Notes under the pieces: model-generated
Told to the model about the DNA's origin: nothing
The model's database searches: none
What the model saw: the letters and a program-made list of their open reading frames with translations, nothing else
Part shown: piece after piece, positions 1-8,299 of the stretch
Layout: every line of letters starts with the position of its first letter
Numbering within the stretch: position 1 is the stretch's first letter
Position numbers and translations under genes: made by a program
NCBI RefSeq assembly: GCF_016889705.1
Contig: NZ_CP069526.1
Coordinates: 1,550,001-1,614,000 of the forward strand
Length of the DNA: 64,000 nt
Source of the DNA: Amycolatopsis sp. FDAARGOS 1241
GTDB taxonomy: Bacteria; Actinomycetota; Actinomycetes; Mycobacteriales; Pseudonocardiaceae
Direction of reading: 5' to 3'

Positions 1-807
1 CCGGAGCCGTTGCCCGAGCGGTTGCTCTTCGTGGAGCCGCTGCGCCGGCGGATGCGGGTCCGCTTCGGGGGTGAGTGGCTCGTCGACACCGAGGACGTGC
101 TGCTACTCCACGAGCCGGGTCACTACCCGGTGGCGTTCTTCCCGAAGAGCGCCGTCGCCGACGGGGTGCTGGCAGCGAGCCGGACCACGCAGCACCGCGA
201 ACTGGGTGAGACGACCTGGTACACCGTCACCGCCGGCGACGGCCGAACCGAGCGCGCGGCGTGGGAGTACACCGGGCTGCCCGAGTACGCCGACGCGCTC
301 GAGGGCCGCGTCGCGTTCGCGTGGCGGGCGATGGAGGCGTTCTACGAGGAGGACGAGCGCATCGTCGGCCACGCGGCGGACCTCTACCACCGCAACGACA
401 TCCGCAAGACCTCGCGCCACCTCGTCGTCCGCGACGGCGAGCGCGTCATCGCCGACACCCACCGTCCGGTCGTGCTGTACGAATCGGGTTTCGCGCCGCG
501 GTGGTACGTGCCGCGCGAGGACATCGACGAGACGGCACTGGCGCACGTCGACACCCAGACGTTCTGCCCGTACAAGGGCATTGCGAGGTACTACGACATC
601 GGCACGCACGCCGGCGCCGCCTGGTCCTACGAGCACGCCTGGACCGAGGTCGAGCGCGTGTCGGGGATGGTCTCGTTCGAACCGGACAAGATCGAGGTCT
701 ACCTCGACGGTGAGCGCCTCGCCCTGGAGCCGGGCCAGACCGTGATCGCCCACGGTGTCGACCGCGGGCTCGACACCGACGAAATCCTCAAGCGCGCCTC
801 CGCCTGA
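1..807 (+). CDS. DUF427 domain protein, 5' end outside window
   Basis: The reading frame is open through the left edge. The first usable codon in the window is a TTG at 10, so the true start probably lies upstream. The visible part is about 268 codons and looks like two DUF427 modules in tandem, one around residues 20-90 and one around 130-240. The second carries the family-typical segment VVLYESGFAPRWYVPRED and later FCPYKGIARYY. DUF427 proteins are small cytoplasmic actinobacterial proteins with no settled reaction. The next gene, an SDR, begins 33 bp downstream on the same strand behind an AAGGAG site, so the two may be co-transcribed. Family assignment is firm; function is unknown. Confidence 0.85.
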   Translation, partial: PEPLPERLLFVEPLRRRMRVRFGGEWLVDTEDVLLLHEPGHYPVAFFPKSAVADGVLAASRTTQHRELGETTWYTVTAGDGRTERAAWEYTGLPEYADALEGRVAFAWRAMEAFYEEDERIVGHAADLYHRNDIRKTSRHLVVRDGERVIADTHRPVVLYESGFAPRWYVPREDIDETALAHVDTQTFCPYKGIARYYDIGTHAGAAWSYEHAWTEVERVSGMVSFEPDKIEVYLDGERLALEPGQTVIAHGVDRGLDTDEILKRASA

Positions 808-840
808 AAAACCCCACACAGCGGCAGCGAAGGAGCCATC

Positions 841-1558
841 ATGACCAGCCGCGAAGGGCGCAAGGTTCTCGTCGTCGGCCGCGGCAGCGGTACCGCCCGC
901 GCGGTCGCTCTCGGGGCGCGCGCCGCCGGTGCCGAGGTCGTCGTCGCCGGCCACGATGCCGAAGCACTCGAGAAGGCCTACGCCGACGATCCCGGCATCA
1001 CCGCCGAGCCGGTCGACCTCACCGACGAGCAGAGCGTCGTCGCCCTCGCCGACCGGCTCGGCACCGTCGACCACGTCGTGTCCACCGCGTCGGCGCGTGC
1101 CCGCGGCACGGTCGGCGACCTCAAAGCAAGAGACGGTGCTGCTTTCGTTCAGCACCAAGGTCGTCGGCCCGCTGCTGCTTGCGAAGCACCTCGCCCCGCG
1201 CATGCCCGCCGACGGCTCGTTCGTCCTGTTCTCCGGTGCCACCGCGCGCAAGCCGGCGATCGGCATGCTCGCCGTCTCGGCCACCAACGGCGCCGTCGAC
1301 GCGCTCACGAGGGCGCTCGCCGTGGAGCTCGCGCCGATCCGCGTGAACGCCGTTTCGCCGGGCACCATCGACACCGGCGCGTACGACGCGCTGGGCGAGG
1401 ACAAGAAGGCGGCACTGTTCGCTCGGCGTGCCGAGACCAACCCGGCCCGTCGCATCGGGGCGGCCGAAGACGTGGCACAAGCGGTTCTGTTCGCGCTCAC
1501 CACCACGTTCCTCACCGGCGCGTCGCTGCCGGTCGACGGCGGCGAACCGCTCGTCTGA
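841..1558 (+). pseudogene. SDR family oxidoreductase, frameshifted
   Basis: Starts at ATG 841 behind AAGGAGCCATC. The first frame encodes a Rossmann N-terminus (KVLVVGRGSGTARAVALG) and runs to about position 1125. The coherent SDR sequence then continues in the +1 frame: FSTKVVGPLLLAKHL, a short catalytic region (SGATARKPAIGMLAVSATNG), VELAPIRVNAVSPGTIDT and a typical end GASLPVDGGEPLV at 1558. Removing one A from the stretch near 1128-1132 restores one continuous protein of about 238 residues. The YxxxK motif is not canonical (the Tyr position reads L-A-V-S), as in some atypical SDRs. It is either a fresh pseudogene or a single-base sequence error. Confidence 0.8.
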
Positions 1559-1640
1559 GTCTTACCGATCCCGAACGAAGTGCGGAAACCGGCGGAAACC
1601 GTGCTTAGGTGGTACCGCCCTTGCTGCAGGAGGTGGACTC

Positions 1641-3347
1641 ATGACCGCGATGGTGCTGTCGGTCAACGTCGGGCTGCCGAAGGAGGTGTCCTGGGAGGGC
1701 AGGACTGTCCACACGGGAGTGTGGAAGCGTCCGGTCGGGGGGCCGGCGATGGTGCGGCGGTTGAACATCGACGGTGACGGGCAGGGGGACACGGCCGGTC
1801 ACGGTGGTGAGCAGCGGGCGGTGTTGGTGTATCAGCTCGGCTCGTACCGGCATTGGGAGAGGTATTTCGGCCGTGGGGGGCTGGAGTACGGGTCGTTCGG
1901 GGAGAACTTCACCGTCGAGGGCCTGGCGGATGACGAGGTGTGCATCGGGGATCGTTATCGCATCGGTGAGGCCGAGTTCGAGGTGACGCAGCCGCGGGTG
2001 ACGTGTTATCGCGTCGGCCTGCGGATGGGGGAGCCGGAGTTGCCGGCGTTGCTGGTGGCCCACCACCGGCCCGGGTTCTACTTCCGGGTGCTGCGCGAAG
2101 GCCACGTCTCGGCGGGCGACGAGATCGTCAAGACCCGCACGGGCCCCGGTGCGCTGAGCGTGGCCGACACGGATGCGTTGCTGTACCTGCCGGGCAAGGA
2201 CCGGGAGAAGCTCAAGGTTGCCGCCGAGATCCCGGCGCTGAGCCCGGGCTGGCGGCAGTCGTTCGAGGATCTGCTGGCCGTGGACGCGGAGTCGGCGGGC
2301 CCGGCGTGGGACGGGTTCCGGCGGCTGCGGGTGACCGCGGTGGAGCCCGAAAGCGCCACGGTGTCGTCGGTGTATCTCGAAGCCGCGGACGGCGGTGCGC
2401 TGCCTGCGGCGCGCGCGGGCCAGTACCTGACGGTCCGCGTCGCGGGCGCTGCGCAACCGGCGCCGGTGCGCAGCTACTCGCTCTCGTCCGCGCCGGGGCC
2501 GGACGGTTACCGGATCAGTGTCAAACGCGAAGGTGTGGCGAGCACGTACCTCACGACACAGGTGCCGGCCGGCGCGGTGCTGGACGTCGCGGCCCCGCGC
2601 GGGGACTTCGTGCTCGGCGACGGCACCGGTCCGGTGCTGCTGGTGTCGGCGGGCATCGGCGTCACCCCGGTGCTGGCGATGCTGTACGACCTGGCGGCGC
2701 GCGGCAGTGCACGCGAGGTGTGGTGGATCCACGGCGCCCGCGGACCGGAGGAGCACCCGCTCGCCGACGAAGCGAGCGAACTGGTGGCGTCCCTGCGCAA
2801 CGGATGCTCACACGTGTTCTACAGCCGGGCGACCGAGGCCGAACGCGGGTTGGCCGGCGCCCGGGCGGGCCGGCTGAGCAAGGACGCGCTGGCCGAGCTC
2901 GGCGTGCCCGCCGACGCCACCGCCTACGTCTGCGGCCCGGCCGCGTTCATGACCGACATGACCGCCGCGCTGACCTCGGCCGGACTCGACCCGGCGCGGA
3001 TCCACACCGAACTGTTCGGCGCGCTCGACGCCATCAACCCCGGGCTCGTCGGGCAGACCACCCGCCCACCCCACCCACCGGCCGGGCCGCCCGGCACCGG
3101 ACCCGTCGTGACCTTCGCCCGCAGCGGCGTCGCCGCCCCCTTCCCCGGCGGCAGCCTGCTCGAATTCGCCGAAGCCTGCGACGTGCCCGCCCGCTGGAGC
3201 TGCCGCACCGGCGTCTGCCAGACCTGCCTCACCCCCGTGCTGTCCGGCTCGGTCGACTACGCACCGGCACCACTGGAGCCACCGGCCGCGGGCCAGACCC
3301 TGCTGTGCTGCTCCACCCCCCACACCGACCTCGTCCTGGACATGTGA
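1641..3347 (+). CDS. MOSC / ferredoxin-reductase / 2Fe-2S ferredoxin fusion oxidoreductase
   Basis: 568 residues from ATG 1641, which sits 7 bp after a strong AGGAGG. Residues about 1-180 form a YiiM-like MOSC domain with the conserved Cys in EVTQPRVTCYRVGLRMG. Residues about 225-460 are an FAD/NAD(P)H reductase, with RSYSLSSAPG for flavin binding and SAGIGVTPVLAMLY for the nucleotide site. The last ~90 residues are a plant-type ferredoxin with a C-x4-C-x2-C cluster (WSCRTGVCQTC) and a fourth Cys in LLCCSTP. The architecture predicts electron flow from NAD(P)H through FAD and 2Fe-2S to a molybdenum-cofactor-type or hydroxylaminopurine-type substrate site. The substrate is not evident. The VOC gene follows after 14 bp, suggesting an operon. 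Confidence 0.88.
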   Translation: MTAMVLSVNVGLPKEVSWEGRTVHTGVWKRPVGGPAMVRRLNIDGDGQGDTAGHGGEQRAVLVYQLGSYRHWERYFGRGGLEYGSFGENFTVEGLADDEVCIGDRYRIGEAEFEVTQPRVTCYRVGLRMGEPELPALLVAHHRPGFYFRVLREGHVSAGDEIVKTRTGPGALSVADTDALLYLPGKDREKLKVAAEIPALSPGWRQSFEDLLAVDAESAGPAWDGFRRLRVTAVEPESATVSSVYLEAADGGALPAARAGQYLTVRVAGAAQPAPVRSYSLSSAPGPDGYRISVKREGVASTYLTTQVPAGAVLDVAAPRGDFVLGDGTGPVLLVSAGIGVTPVLAMLYDLAARGSAREVWWIHGARGPEEHPLADEASELVASLRNGCSHVFYSRATEAERGLAGARAGRLSKDALAELGVPADATAYVCGPAAFMTDMTAALTSAGLDPARIHTELFGALDAINPGLVGQTTRPPHPPAGPPGTGPVVTFARSGVAAPFPGGSLLEFAEACDVPARWSCRTGVCQTCLTPVLSGSVDYAPAPLEPPAAGQTLLCCSTPHTDLVLDM

Positions 3348-3361
3348 AAGGAAATCCTCCG

Positions 3362-3796
3362 ATGAACTGGGCTCTCGAAGTCCTCACCCTGTCGGTCAGC
3401 GATGTCGACAAGGCGCTCGAGTTCTACACCGACCGCGTCGGCTTCACCCTCGACGTCGACTACCAGCCGCGCGACGGCTTCCGCGTCGTCCAGCTCACCC
3501 CGCCCGGCTCGGCCTGCTCCATCCAGCTCGGCGCCGGCCTCACCGACGCCGCCCCCGGCTCGGCGCGCGCCACCTATCTCGCCGTCACCGACGCCGAGGC
3601 CGCCCACCGCGAGCTGACCTCCCGCGGCGTGGCCCCCGGTCCGCTTCGCCACAAGAAGGACGCCGACACCTGGCAGGGTGACTGGGAACCCGGCCTCGCG
3701 CCGGACCGCCGCGACTACGCGAGCGCGTTCGACTTCGCGGACCCGGACGGCAACACGTGGGTCGTGCAGGAGATCGGGTACCGGCCGGCTGCGTAG
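3362..3796 (+). CDS. VOC superfamily (glyoxalase-like) protein
   Basis: 144 residues from ATG 3362 behind GAAAGGAAA. One vicinal-oxygen-chelate module is visible: the N-terminal beta-alpha motif LTLSVSDVDKALEFYTDRVGF and the C-terminal FDFADPDGNTWVVQEIGY, with a Glu at the metal-ligand position. Such proteins act as dioxygenases, glyoxalases, epimerases or drug-binding proteins. A single module of this length works as a dimer. It lies 14 bp after the MOSC reductase and 22 bp before the FGE start, so it is probably one transcript with both. The substrate cannot be inferred from the sequence. Confidence 0.85.
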   Translation: MNWALEVLTLSVSDVDKALEFYTDRVGFTLDVDYQPRDGFRVVQLTPPGSACSIQLGAGLTDAAPGSARATYLAVTDAEAAHRELTSRGVAPGPLRHKKDADTWQGDWEPGLAPDRRDYASAFDFADPDGNTWVVQEIGYRPAA

Positions 3797-3818
3797 GGTG
3801 CGCGGGGACGAGGTTCTC

Positions 3819-4691
3819 GTGTCCCGCTGCTGTCCGCCGTCCCGCTCGTCGGGAGCGTCGGTTGATGTTCCGCTCGGCCCGGCGACCAATGCCGACGGTC
3901 TGCTGGTGCTGCCCGGCGGCGCGTTCCGGATGGGCACGGACGACGCTGACGGGTTTCCCGATGATCGTGAGGGGCCGGTGCGTGAGGTGACCGTGGAGCC
4001 GTTTGCGATCGACGCGTTCGCGGTGACGAACGCGCGCTTCGCGGAGTTCGTGGACGCGACCGGCTACCGAACCGATGCGGAGAAGTTCGGTTGGACGTAT
4101 GTGTTCGCGAAGTTCGTGCCGTCGGCGTTGCGCAAGGGGGCGCCGCGGCCGCAGCAGACGCCGTGGTGGATCGGTGTTTCGGGCGCGTACTGGCGGGCGC
4201 CGGAGGGGCCGGGCAGCGACGTTTCGCTGCGGCAGGACCACCCCGTGGTCCACGTGTCCTGGACCGACGCGCTCGCTTATTGCGCCTGGGCCGGGCGTCG
4301 GCTGCCGAGTGAGGCCGAGTGGGAGTACGCCGCGCGCGGTGGGCTGGACCAGGCCCGGTTCCCGTGGGGTGACGAGCTGACGCCGGGCGGGGAGCACCGG
4401 TGCAACATCTGGCAGGGCCGCTTCCCGGTGCACAACACGGAAGAGGACGGCCACGTCGGCACCGCCCCGGTGGATGCGTTCCAGCCCAATGGGTTCGGTC
4501 TCTACAACGTGTCGGGCAACGTGTGGGAGTGGTGCGCCGACTGGTTCGGCACCGGCAACCGCTCGATGCGCGGCGGCTCGTACCTGTGCCACGAGTCCTA
4601 CTGCAACCGCTACCGCGTCGCCGCCCGCACCGGCAACACCCCGGACAGCTCCAGCGGCAACACCGGCTTCCGCACCGCCGCCGACATCTGA
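3819..4691 (+). CDS. Formylglycine-generating enzyme (FGE/SUMF1 family)
   Basis: 290 residues from GTG 3819, chosen because a GAGG lies just upstream; an earlier GTG at 3798 would add seven residues. The FGE fold is complete: LPGGAFRMGTDDADGFPDD, the HPVVHVSWTDALAYCAWAGRRLP core, NIWQGRFP, GNVWEWC, and the active-site pair Cys257 and Cys262 in GGSYLCHESYCNRYRVAAR. These are the copper-binding cysteines that oxidise a cysteine in CxPxR motifs of type I sulfatases to formylglycine. No sulfatase is encoded in the window. Unusually, residues 5-9 of the enzyme itself read C-P-P-S-R, which fits CxPxR. Function by family is very likely; the target is unknown. Confidence 0.92.
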   Translation: MSRCCPPSRSSGASVDVPLGPATNADGLLVLPGGAFRMGTDDADGFPDDREGPVREVTVEPFAIDAFAVTNARFAEFVDATGYRTDAEKFGWTYVFAKFVPSALRKGAPRPQQTPWWIGVSGAYWRAPEGPGSDVSLRQDHPVVHVSWTDALAYCAWAGRRLPSEAEWEYAARGGLDQARFPWGDELTPGGEHRCNIWQGRFPVHNTEEDGHVGTAPVDAFQPNGFGLYNVSGNVWEWCADWFGTGNRSMRGGSYLCHESYCNRYRVAARTGNTPDSSSGNTGFRTAADI

Positions 4692-5033
4692 CAGTGACAA
4701 TGGGTGCGGGGTCATCCGCCCGAGTTGATCCGTTGTCTGACCGACCTTGGTGTCTTTGCTGAGCTACGTCGCTCGGTGCGGTGGCTCCGCCCGCACGTCA
4801 CCTGCTGAGCGGCGTGACCTGAGTGGAGCCTGGCTGGAGGCGCCCCGGCAGTGTCTTGTCCGCCCGTTGCGGTGGGTGCCGTGCCACCACCGGATGAGGG
4901 AGACGGGGGCCGAGGTGGCGACTGACCGCAGGCGACCACCTCGACCGGCTCCACAGCGACCCCGAATAATCAAACCGTTCGTCGCCCGCGAGATCCGGCA
5001 CGCCCTCCCGGCTTGAGGATCCAGAGGAGCAAC
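4692..5033. other. Gene-poor interval between FGE and LOG genes
   Basis: About 340 bp between the end of the FGE gene and the end of the LOG gene, which face each other. Short open frames exist on both strands (for example 4747-5016 on plus), but their translations are Arg/Pro-rich, low complexity and match no family I recognise. No convincing hairpin terminator, RNA gene or repeat was seen. Confidence 0.4.
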
Positions 5034-5558
5034 TCAGGCGCCCAGGTACGCCATGACGCCGGCCGGGTCGGGTGCGAAGTGCACGAGCTCGTCGAGCGGG
5101 AGCGGCAGGAAACCGTCGTCGTCCATGCGGCGCAGCTGCAGGATCAGCCCGTCGTAGAAGCCTTCGGTGTTGAGCAGCACGATCGGTTTGCGGTGCAGGC
5201 CGTGCTTCTTCAGTTCCAGCACCTCGGTGACCTCGTCGAGGGTGCCGAGACCACCGGCCAGCACGACGACCGCTTCCGAACGCGACAGCAGCAACGCCTT
5301 GCGCTCGGCCAGGTCCGCCGTGATCACCATCTCGTCGGCGTTCTTCCGGGCCTTGCCCCGGAACAGCTCGACGGAGATCCCGACCAACCGCCCGCCCGTC
5401 GCCTGTACCTCGTCGGCGACGACCTTCATCAGGCCCGTGTCCGAGCCACCCCACACCAGCGTGTGCCCGCCCTTGCCGAGCAGCTCCGCGAACTCCCGCG
5501 CGGGCCCGGTGTAGCGCTCGTCGAGGTCGGCGGCCGACAGGAAGACGCACACGTTCAT
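5034..5558 (-). CDS. LOG family protein (TIGR00730-type)
   Basis: 174 residues from ATG 5558. The order of motifs is that of the LOG/lysine-decarboxylase-like family: VFLSAADLDERYT at the N-terminus, GGSDTGLMKVVADEV, and the nucleotide-binding segment LAGGLGTLDEVTEVL, which replaces the usual PGGxGTxxE. LOG enzymes hydrolyse nucleoside 5'-monophosphates, releasing cytokinin-type bases or adenine from ribose 5-phosphate. The Ala for Pro change in the signature is mild. It stands downstream of the enolase-superfamily gene on the same strand with a 17-bp gap, so it could be co-transcribed with it. Confidence 0.88.
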   Translation of the reverse strand: MNVCVFLSAADLDERYTGPAREFAELLGKGGHTLVWGGSDTGLMKVVADEVQATGGRLVGISVELFRGKARKNADEMVITADLAERKALLLSRSEAVVVLAGGLGTLDEVTEVLELKKHGLHRKPIVLLNTEGFYDGLILQLRRMDDDGFLPLPLDELVHFAPDPAGVMAYLGA

Positions 5559-5575
5559 GGTCCGCGACTATAGGG

Positions 5576-6658
5576 TCAGCCGACCCGGTACCGGGCCACC
5601 GCGTCGGTGTCCCAGTCGACGCCAGTGCCCGGGTGGTCGGGTGGAGTGGCGCACCCGTCGACGATGGCCAGGGGCTCGCGCAGGATCGGGGCGGCCCAGT
5701 CGACGTACTCGAGCCAGTGGGCGGTCGCCGACGCGGCCAGCAGGTGGGCACTGACCTCCGGGTAGAGGTGTGACGACAGCGGGATCCCGTGTGCGTCCGC
5801 CAGCGCGGCGGCGTCGCGCCAGCCGGTGACGCCGCCGATGCGGTCGAGGTCCGGCATCACGAGGTCGCACGCGCCGTGGGCCAACGCGGTGGCCATCGCG
5901 CGCGGACCTGCCAAGTTCTCGCCGAGCTGCACGGGCGTGTGCACCGCGGCGGTCAGCTGGGCGGCGGCCGCGTAGTCGTCGTGGCGGACGGGTTCTTCGA
6001 ACCACGCCAGGCCTTCGTGGTCGAGAGCGCGGCAGCGGGCCAGCGCGTCCGGCAAGTCGAGAGCCTGGTTGTAGTCGGCCATCAGCCCGACGTCAGGGGC
6101 CAGCGCCGCCCGGACGGCGCGCACGGCGGCCAGGTCGTCCGCCGCGGAGCGGCCGAGGCGCATCTTCACGGCCGGGAAGCCCTCTGCCGCGAGTTCGACC
6201 GCTTCCGCAGCCGCCGCGTTCGGGGTGATGAGGCCCAGGCCGTTGCTGTTGTACGCCGGGGTCGGCCGCAGGTCCGCGCCGAGCAGGCGGGCGAGCGGCA
6301 GGCCCGCGGCGATCGCCAGCGCGTCCCAGCACGCGGTGTCCACGAGCGACACCACGGCCCCGACCAGCCCGCGCACGCCGAGCAGCTTGAACTTCGCCTC
6401 GAGCGCGGACCGCACGGCCGCCGGGGCAGCCGCGACGCCGGCCAGCACACCGTGTGCCTCCCGCACCAGCGCGAGCGCCGCGTGCCCGGCGGATTCGAGG
6501 TAGCAGAACAGGTACGCCCGCCCGGTCACGCCGTCGGTGGTGTGCAGGTCGAGCAGCAGCAGCGGCGCATCCGTGACGCGCGCGGCGCTGGTGCCGAGCG
6601 GCCGGCGCATCGGCACCTTGACCATCGTGGCCTCGACCGACCTGACGGTGTCACTCAT
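5576..6658 (-). CDS. Enolase-superfamily (mandelate racemase/muconate lactonizing) enzyme
   Basis: 360 residues from ATG 6658. The N-terminal capping domain is followed by a TIM barrel with the superfamily residues in order: VKMRLG (a K-x-R variant of the K-x-K base pair, about residue 160), LMADYNQALD (first metal Asp), WFEEP (second metal Glu), LGENLAG (third Glu) and LSSHLYPE carrying the His of the mandelate racemase subgroup. This predicts Mg-dependent abstraction of a proton alpha to a carboxylate, so dehydration or racemisation of an acid sugar or alpha-hydroxyacid. Its start overlaps the end of the PanE-like gene by 8 bp, indicating translational coupling and a shared pathway. The exact substrate is unknown. 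Confidence 0.88.
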   Translation of the reverse strand: MSDTVRSVEATMVKVPMRRPLGTSAARVTDAPLLLLDLHTTDGVTGRAYLFCYLESAGHAALALVREAHGVLAGVAAAPAAVRSALEAKFKLLGVRGLVGAVVSLVDTACWDALAIAAGLPLARLLGADLRPTPAYNSNGLGLITPNAAAAEAVELAAEGFPAVKMRLGRSAADDLAAVRAVRAALAPDVGLMADYNQALDLPDALARCRALDHEGLAWFEEPVRHDDYAAAAQLTAAVHTPVQLGENLAGPRAMATALAHGACDLVMPDLDRIGGVTGWRDAAALADAHGIPLSSHLYPEVSAHLLAASATAHWLEYVDWAAPILREPLAIVDGCATPPDHPGTGVDWDTDAVARYRVG

Positions 6659-7574
6659 GGCGGCCCTCGGCGTGCACGGCGAGCAGGTCGGTGATCGCGC
6701 GGTTGCACGGCGTCGGCACGCCCAGCGCCTTGCCGCGCTCGACGACGTCGCCGCTGAGCCACGTGACCTCGAGCCGGTTGCCGCGTTCGAGGTCGTGGTG
6801 CATCGACGAGGTCATGCCCTCGGGCACGCTGTCGGTGAAGGCGAGCCGGTCGTCGGCGTAGTCCTCGGGCAGCGCCACGCCCTGGGCGCGCGCGACCGCG
6901 ACGACCTCGGCCAGCACGTCGTGCAGGAACGCCCGCGATCGGGGGTTCGCACGGATCGGCCCGATCGGCGTGCGCACCGTGGTCGTGGTGCCCGAAAGGC
7001 CGACGAGGAACACGAACTTCTCCCAGATCGTCTGCTCGATCCGGTCGCTGACCTCCACGTCGATGCCACTCTCGGCGCACGCGTCGCGGAACTGCCGCAC
7101 CCGCGCGGACGGGGTGCCGTCGTACTCGCCGAACACCAGCTTCTGCAGGGAGCCGGTGTGCCTGATGACGCCGGGTTCGGCGATCGTCGCGGCGATGTAG
7201 CAGACGCCGCCGATCACGTGCTGCGGGCCGAGTACGCGGCGCAGGATGTCGTCCTTGACCACGCCGTTCTGGAACGACACCACCCCGGTGTCCTCGGTCA
7301 GCAGCGGTTTGATCAGCTCGGCCGACGACTCGGTGTCCCACAGCTTCACGCCGAACAGCACGAGGTCCGCGGGCTCGAGCGTCGACGGGTCGTCGGTCAC
7401 GTCGATAGTGGGCAGGTGGAAGTCGCCGAGCGGGCTCTCCACGCGCAACCCGTTGACGCGCAACGCTTCCAGGTGCTTGCCGCGGGCGATGAAACTCACG
7501 TCGTGGCCGCCCTGGGCCAGCCGCGCCCCGAAGTAGCCGCCGACTCCTCCCGTGCCCATCACCACGACCCGCAT
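6651..7574 (-). CDS. 2-dehydropantoate 2-reductase family (PanE-like)
   Basis: 307 residues from ATG 7574. An N-terminal Rossmann motif VVVMGTGGVGGYFGARLA binds NADP(H). VLFGVKLWDTE, VVSFQNGV and the helix IWEKFVFLVGLSGTTT are typical of ApbA/PanE enzymes, where the Lys of W-E-K is catalytic. The C-terminal helical domain is complete. PanE reduces ketopantoate, but actinomycetes carry several paralogues acting on other 2-oxoacids. The overlap with an acid-sugar-type enolase and the TetR gene divergent from it argue for a catabolic dehydrogenase rather than pantothenate synthesis. That role is inference. Confidence 0.85.
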   Translation of the reverse strand: MRVVVMGTGGVGGYFGARLAQGGHDVSFIARGKHLEALRVNGLRVESPLGDFHLPTIDVTDDPSTLEPADLVLFGVKLWDTESSAELIKPLLTEDTGVVSFQNGVVKDDILRRVLGPQHVIGGVCYIAATIAEPGVIRHTGSLQKLVFGEYDGTPSARVRQFRDACAESGIDVEVSDRIEQTIWEKFVFLVGLSGTTTTVRTPIGPIRANPRSRAFLHDVLAEVVAVARAQGVALPEDYADDRLAFTDSVPEGMTSSMHHDLERGNRLEVTWLSGDVVERGKALGVPTPCNRAITDLLAVHAEGRHE

Positions 7575-7645
7575 GCGTCCTCCTTAGTTGAGCGCACGTA
7601 CAAGTAACGTGCACTGGTTTTCTACCATGTCATGAAGCTGACGTC

Positions 7646-7661
7646 GATATTCCTGAATATC
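7646..7661. promoter_or_regulatory. Perfect 16-bp palindrome, candidate TetR operator
   Basis: GATATTC-CT-GAATATC: seven-base arms with a two-base centre in an AT-rich patch between the divergent PanE-like and TetR genes. It lies 18 bp before the GTG start of the TetR gene. Spacing and symmetry suit a TetR dimer repressing its own promoter and perhaps the divergent operon. Confidence 0.65.
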
Positions 7662-7679
7662 TGCTCTACAATTTTTTCC

Positions 7680-8270
7680 GTGGGACGGACACGCACCTTC
7701 GACGTCGGCGAAGCACTCGCCGCCGCACTGGACACTTTCTGGGAGCGCGGTTACGAGGCTACGTCGATCCAGGTGCTGTGCCAGGCCATGGACCTGCAGC
7801 CCGGCAGTGTGTACGCCGCCTTCGGCAGCAAGCGCGACCTGTTCGTGGCCGCCCTGAAGTCCTACGCGGAGACCGTGTCGGCCGAAGCGGTCGAGCGGAT
7901 CAACACCGCGGCCAGTGGTGTCGGCGGCCTGCGCGACTACTTCGCGCACCTCGTCGACGCGATGGTCGACGGCCCGCGCCGCTGGGGCTGCCTCGTGACC
8001 AACTCACTCGTCGAACTCGCGGAACGCGACCCCGAACTGGCCGGGATGTTCGAGCAGCACCTGGCCAACCTGCGCACCAGCTTCGCGGGCGCGCTCGCGC
8101 GGGCCCGGGCCGCGGGCGAGCTGCGGCCCGGCGCCGGCCCCGATTCGGCACCACTGCTGGTGGCCGTGGTGCAGGGGATGAACGTGCTCGCCAAGACGAA
8201 ACCTGGCCGGCCCGCGCTGCAGGCGATCGCGGACACCGCGCTCGCGGGACTGGTGTCTACTCAGGACTGA
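7680..8270 (+). CDS. TetR/AcrR family regulator
   Basis: 196 residues if started at GTG 7680, which gives the usual short arm before the DNA-binding domain. An ATG at 7632 would add 16 poorly coding residues and would place the palindrome inside the gene. The HTH is clear: ALDTFWERGYEATSIQVLC followed by GSVYAAFGSKRDLFVAALKSY. The C-terminal ligand domain contains MVDGPRRWGCLVTNS, as in the YxaF/LmrA-like group. The gene diverges from the PanE-like/enolase/LOG genes and most likely controls them. The sequence downstream is decayed, so it may once have controlled those genes too. Confidence 0.85.
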   Translation: MGRTRTFDVGEALAAALDTFWERGYEATSIQVLCQAMDLQPGSVYAAFGSKRDLFVAALKSYAETVSAEAVERINTAASGVGGLRDYFAHLVDAMVDGPRRWGCLVTNSLVELAERDPELAGMFEQHLANLRTSFAGALARARAAGELRPGAGPDSAPLLVAVVQGMNVLAKTKPGRPALQAIADTALAGLVSTQD

Positions 8271-8299
8271 ATTGACGCTGCCCGGCGGTGAGCGGTTCG

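Noticed and set aside
4747..5016. Possible 89-codon gene between FGE and LOG genes
   Set aside because: No ribosome-binding site, Arg/Pro-biased, no family resemblance; could be decayed sequence but not supportable.
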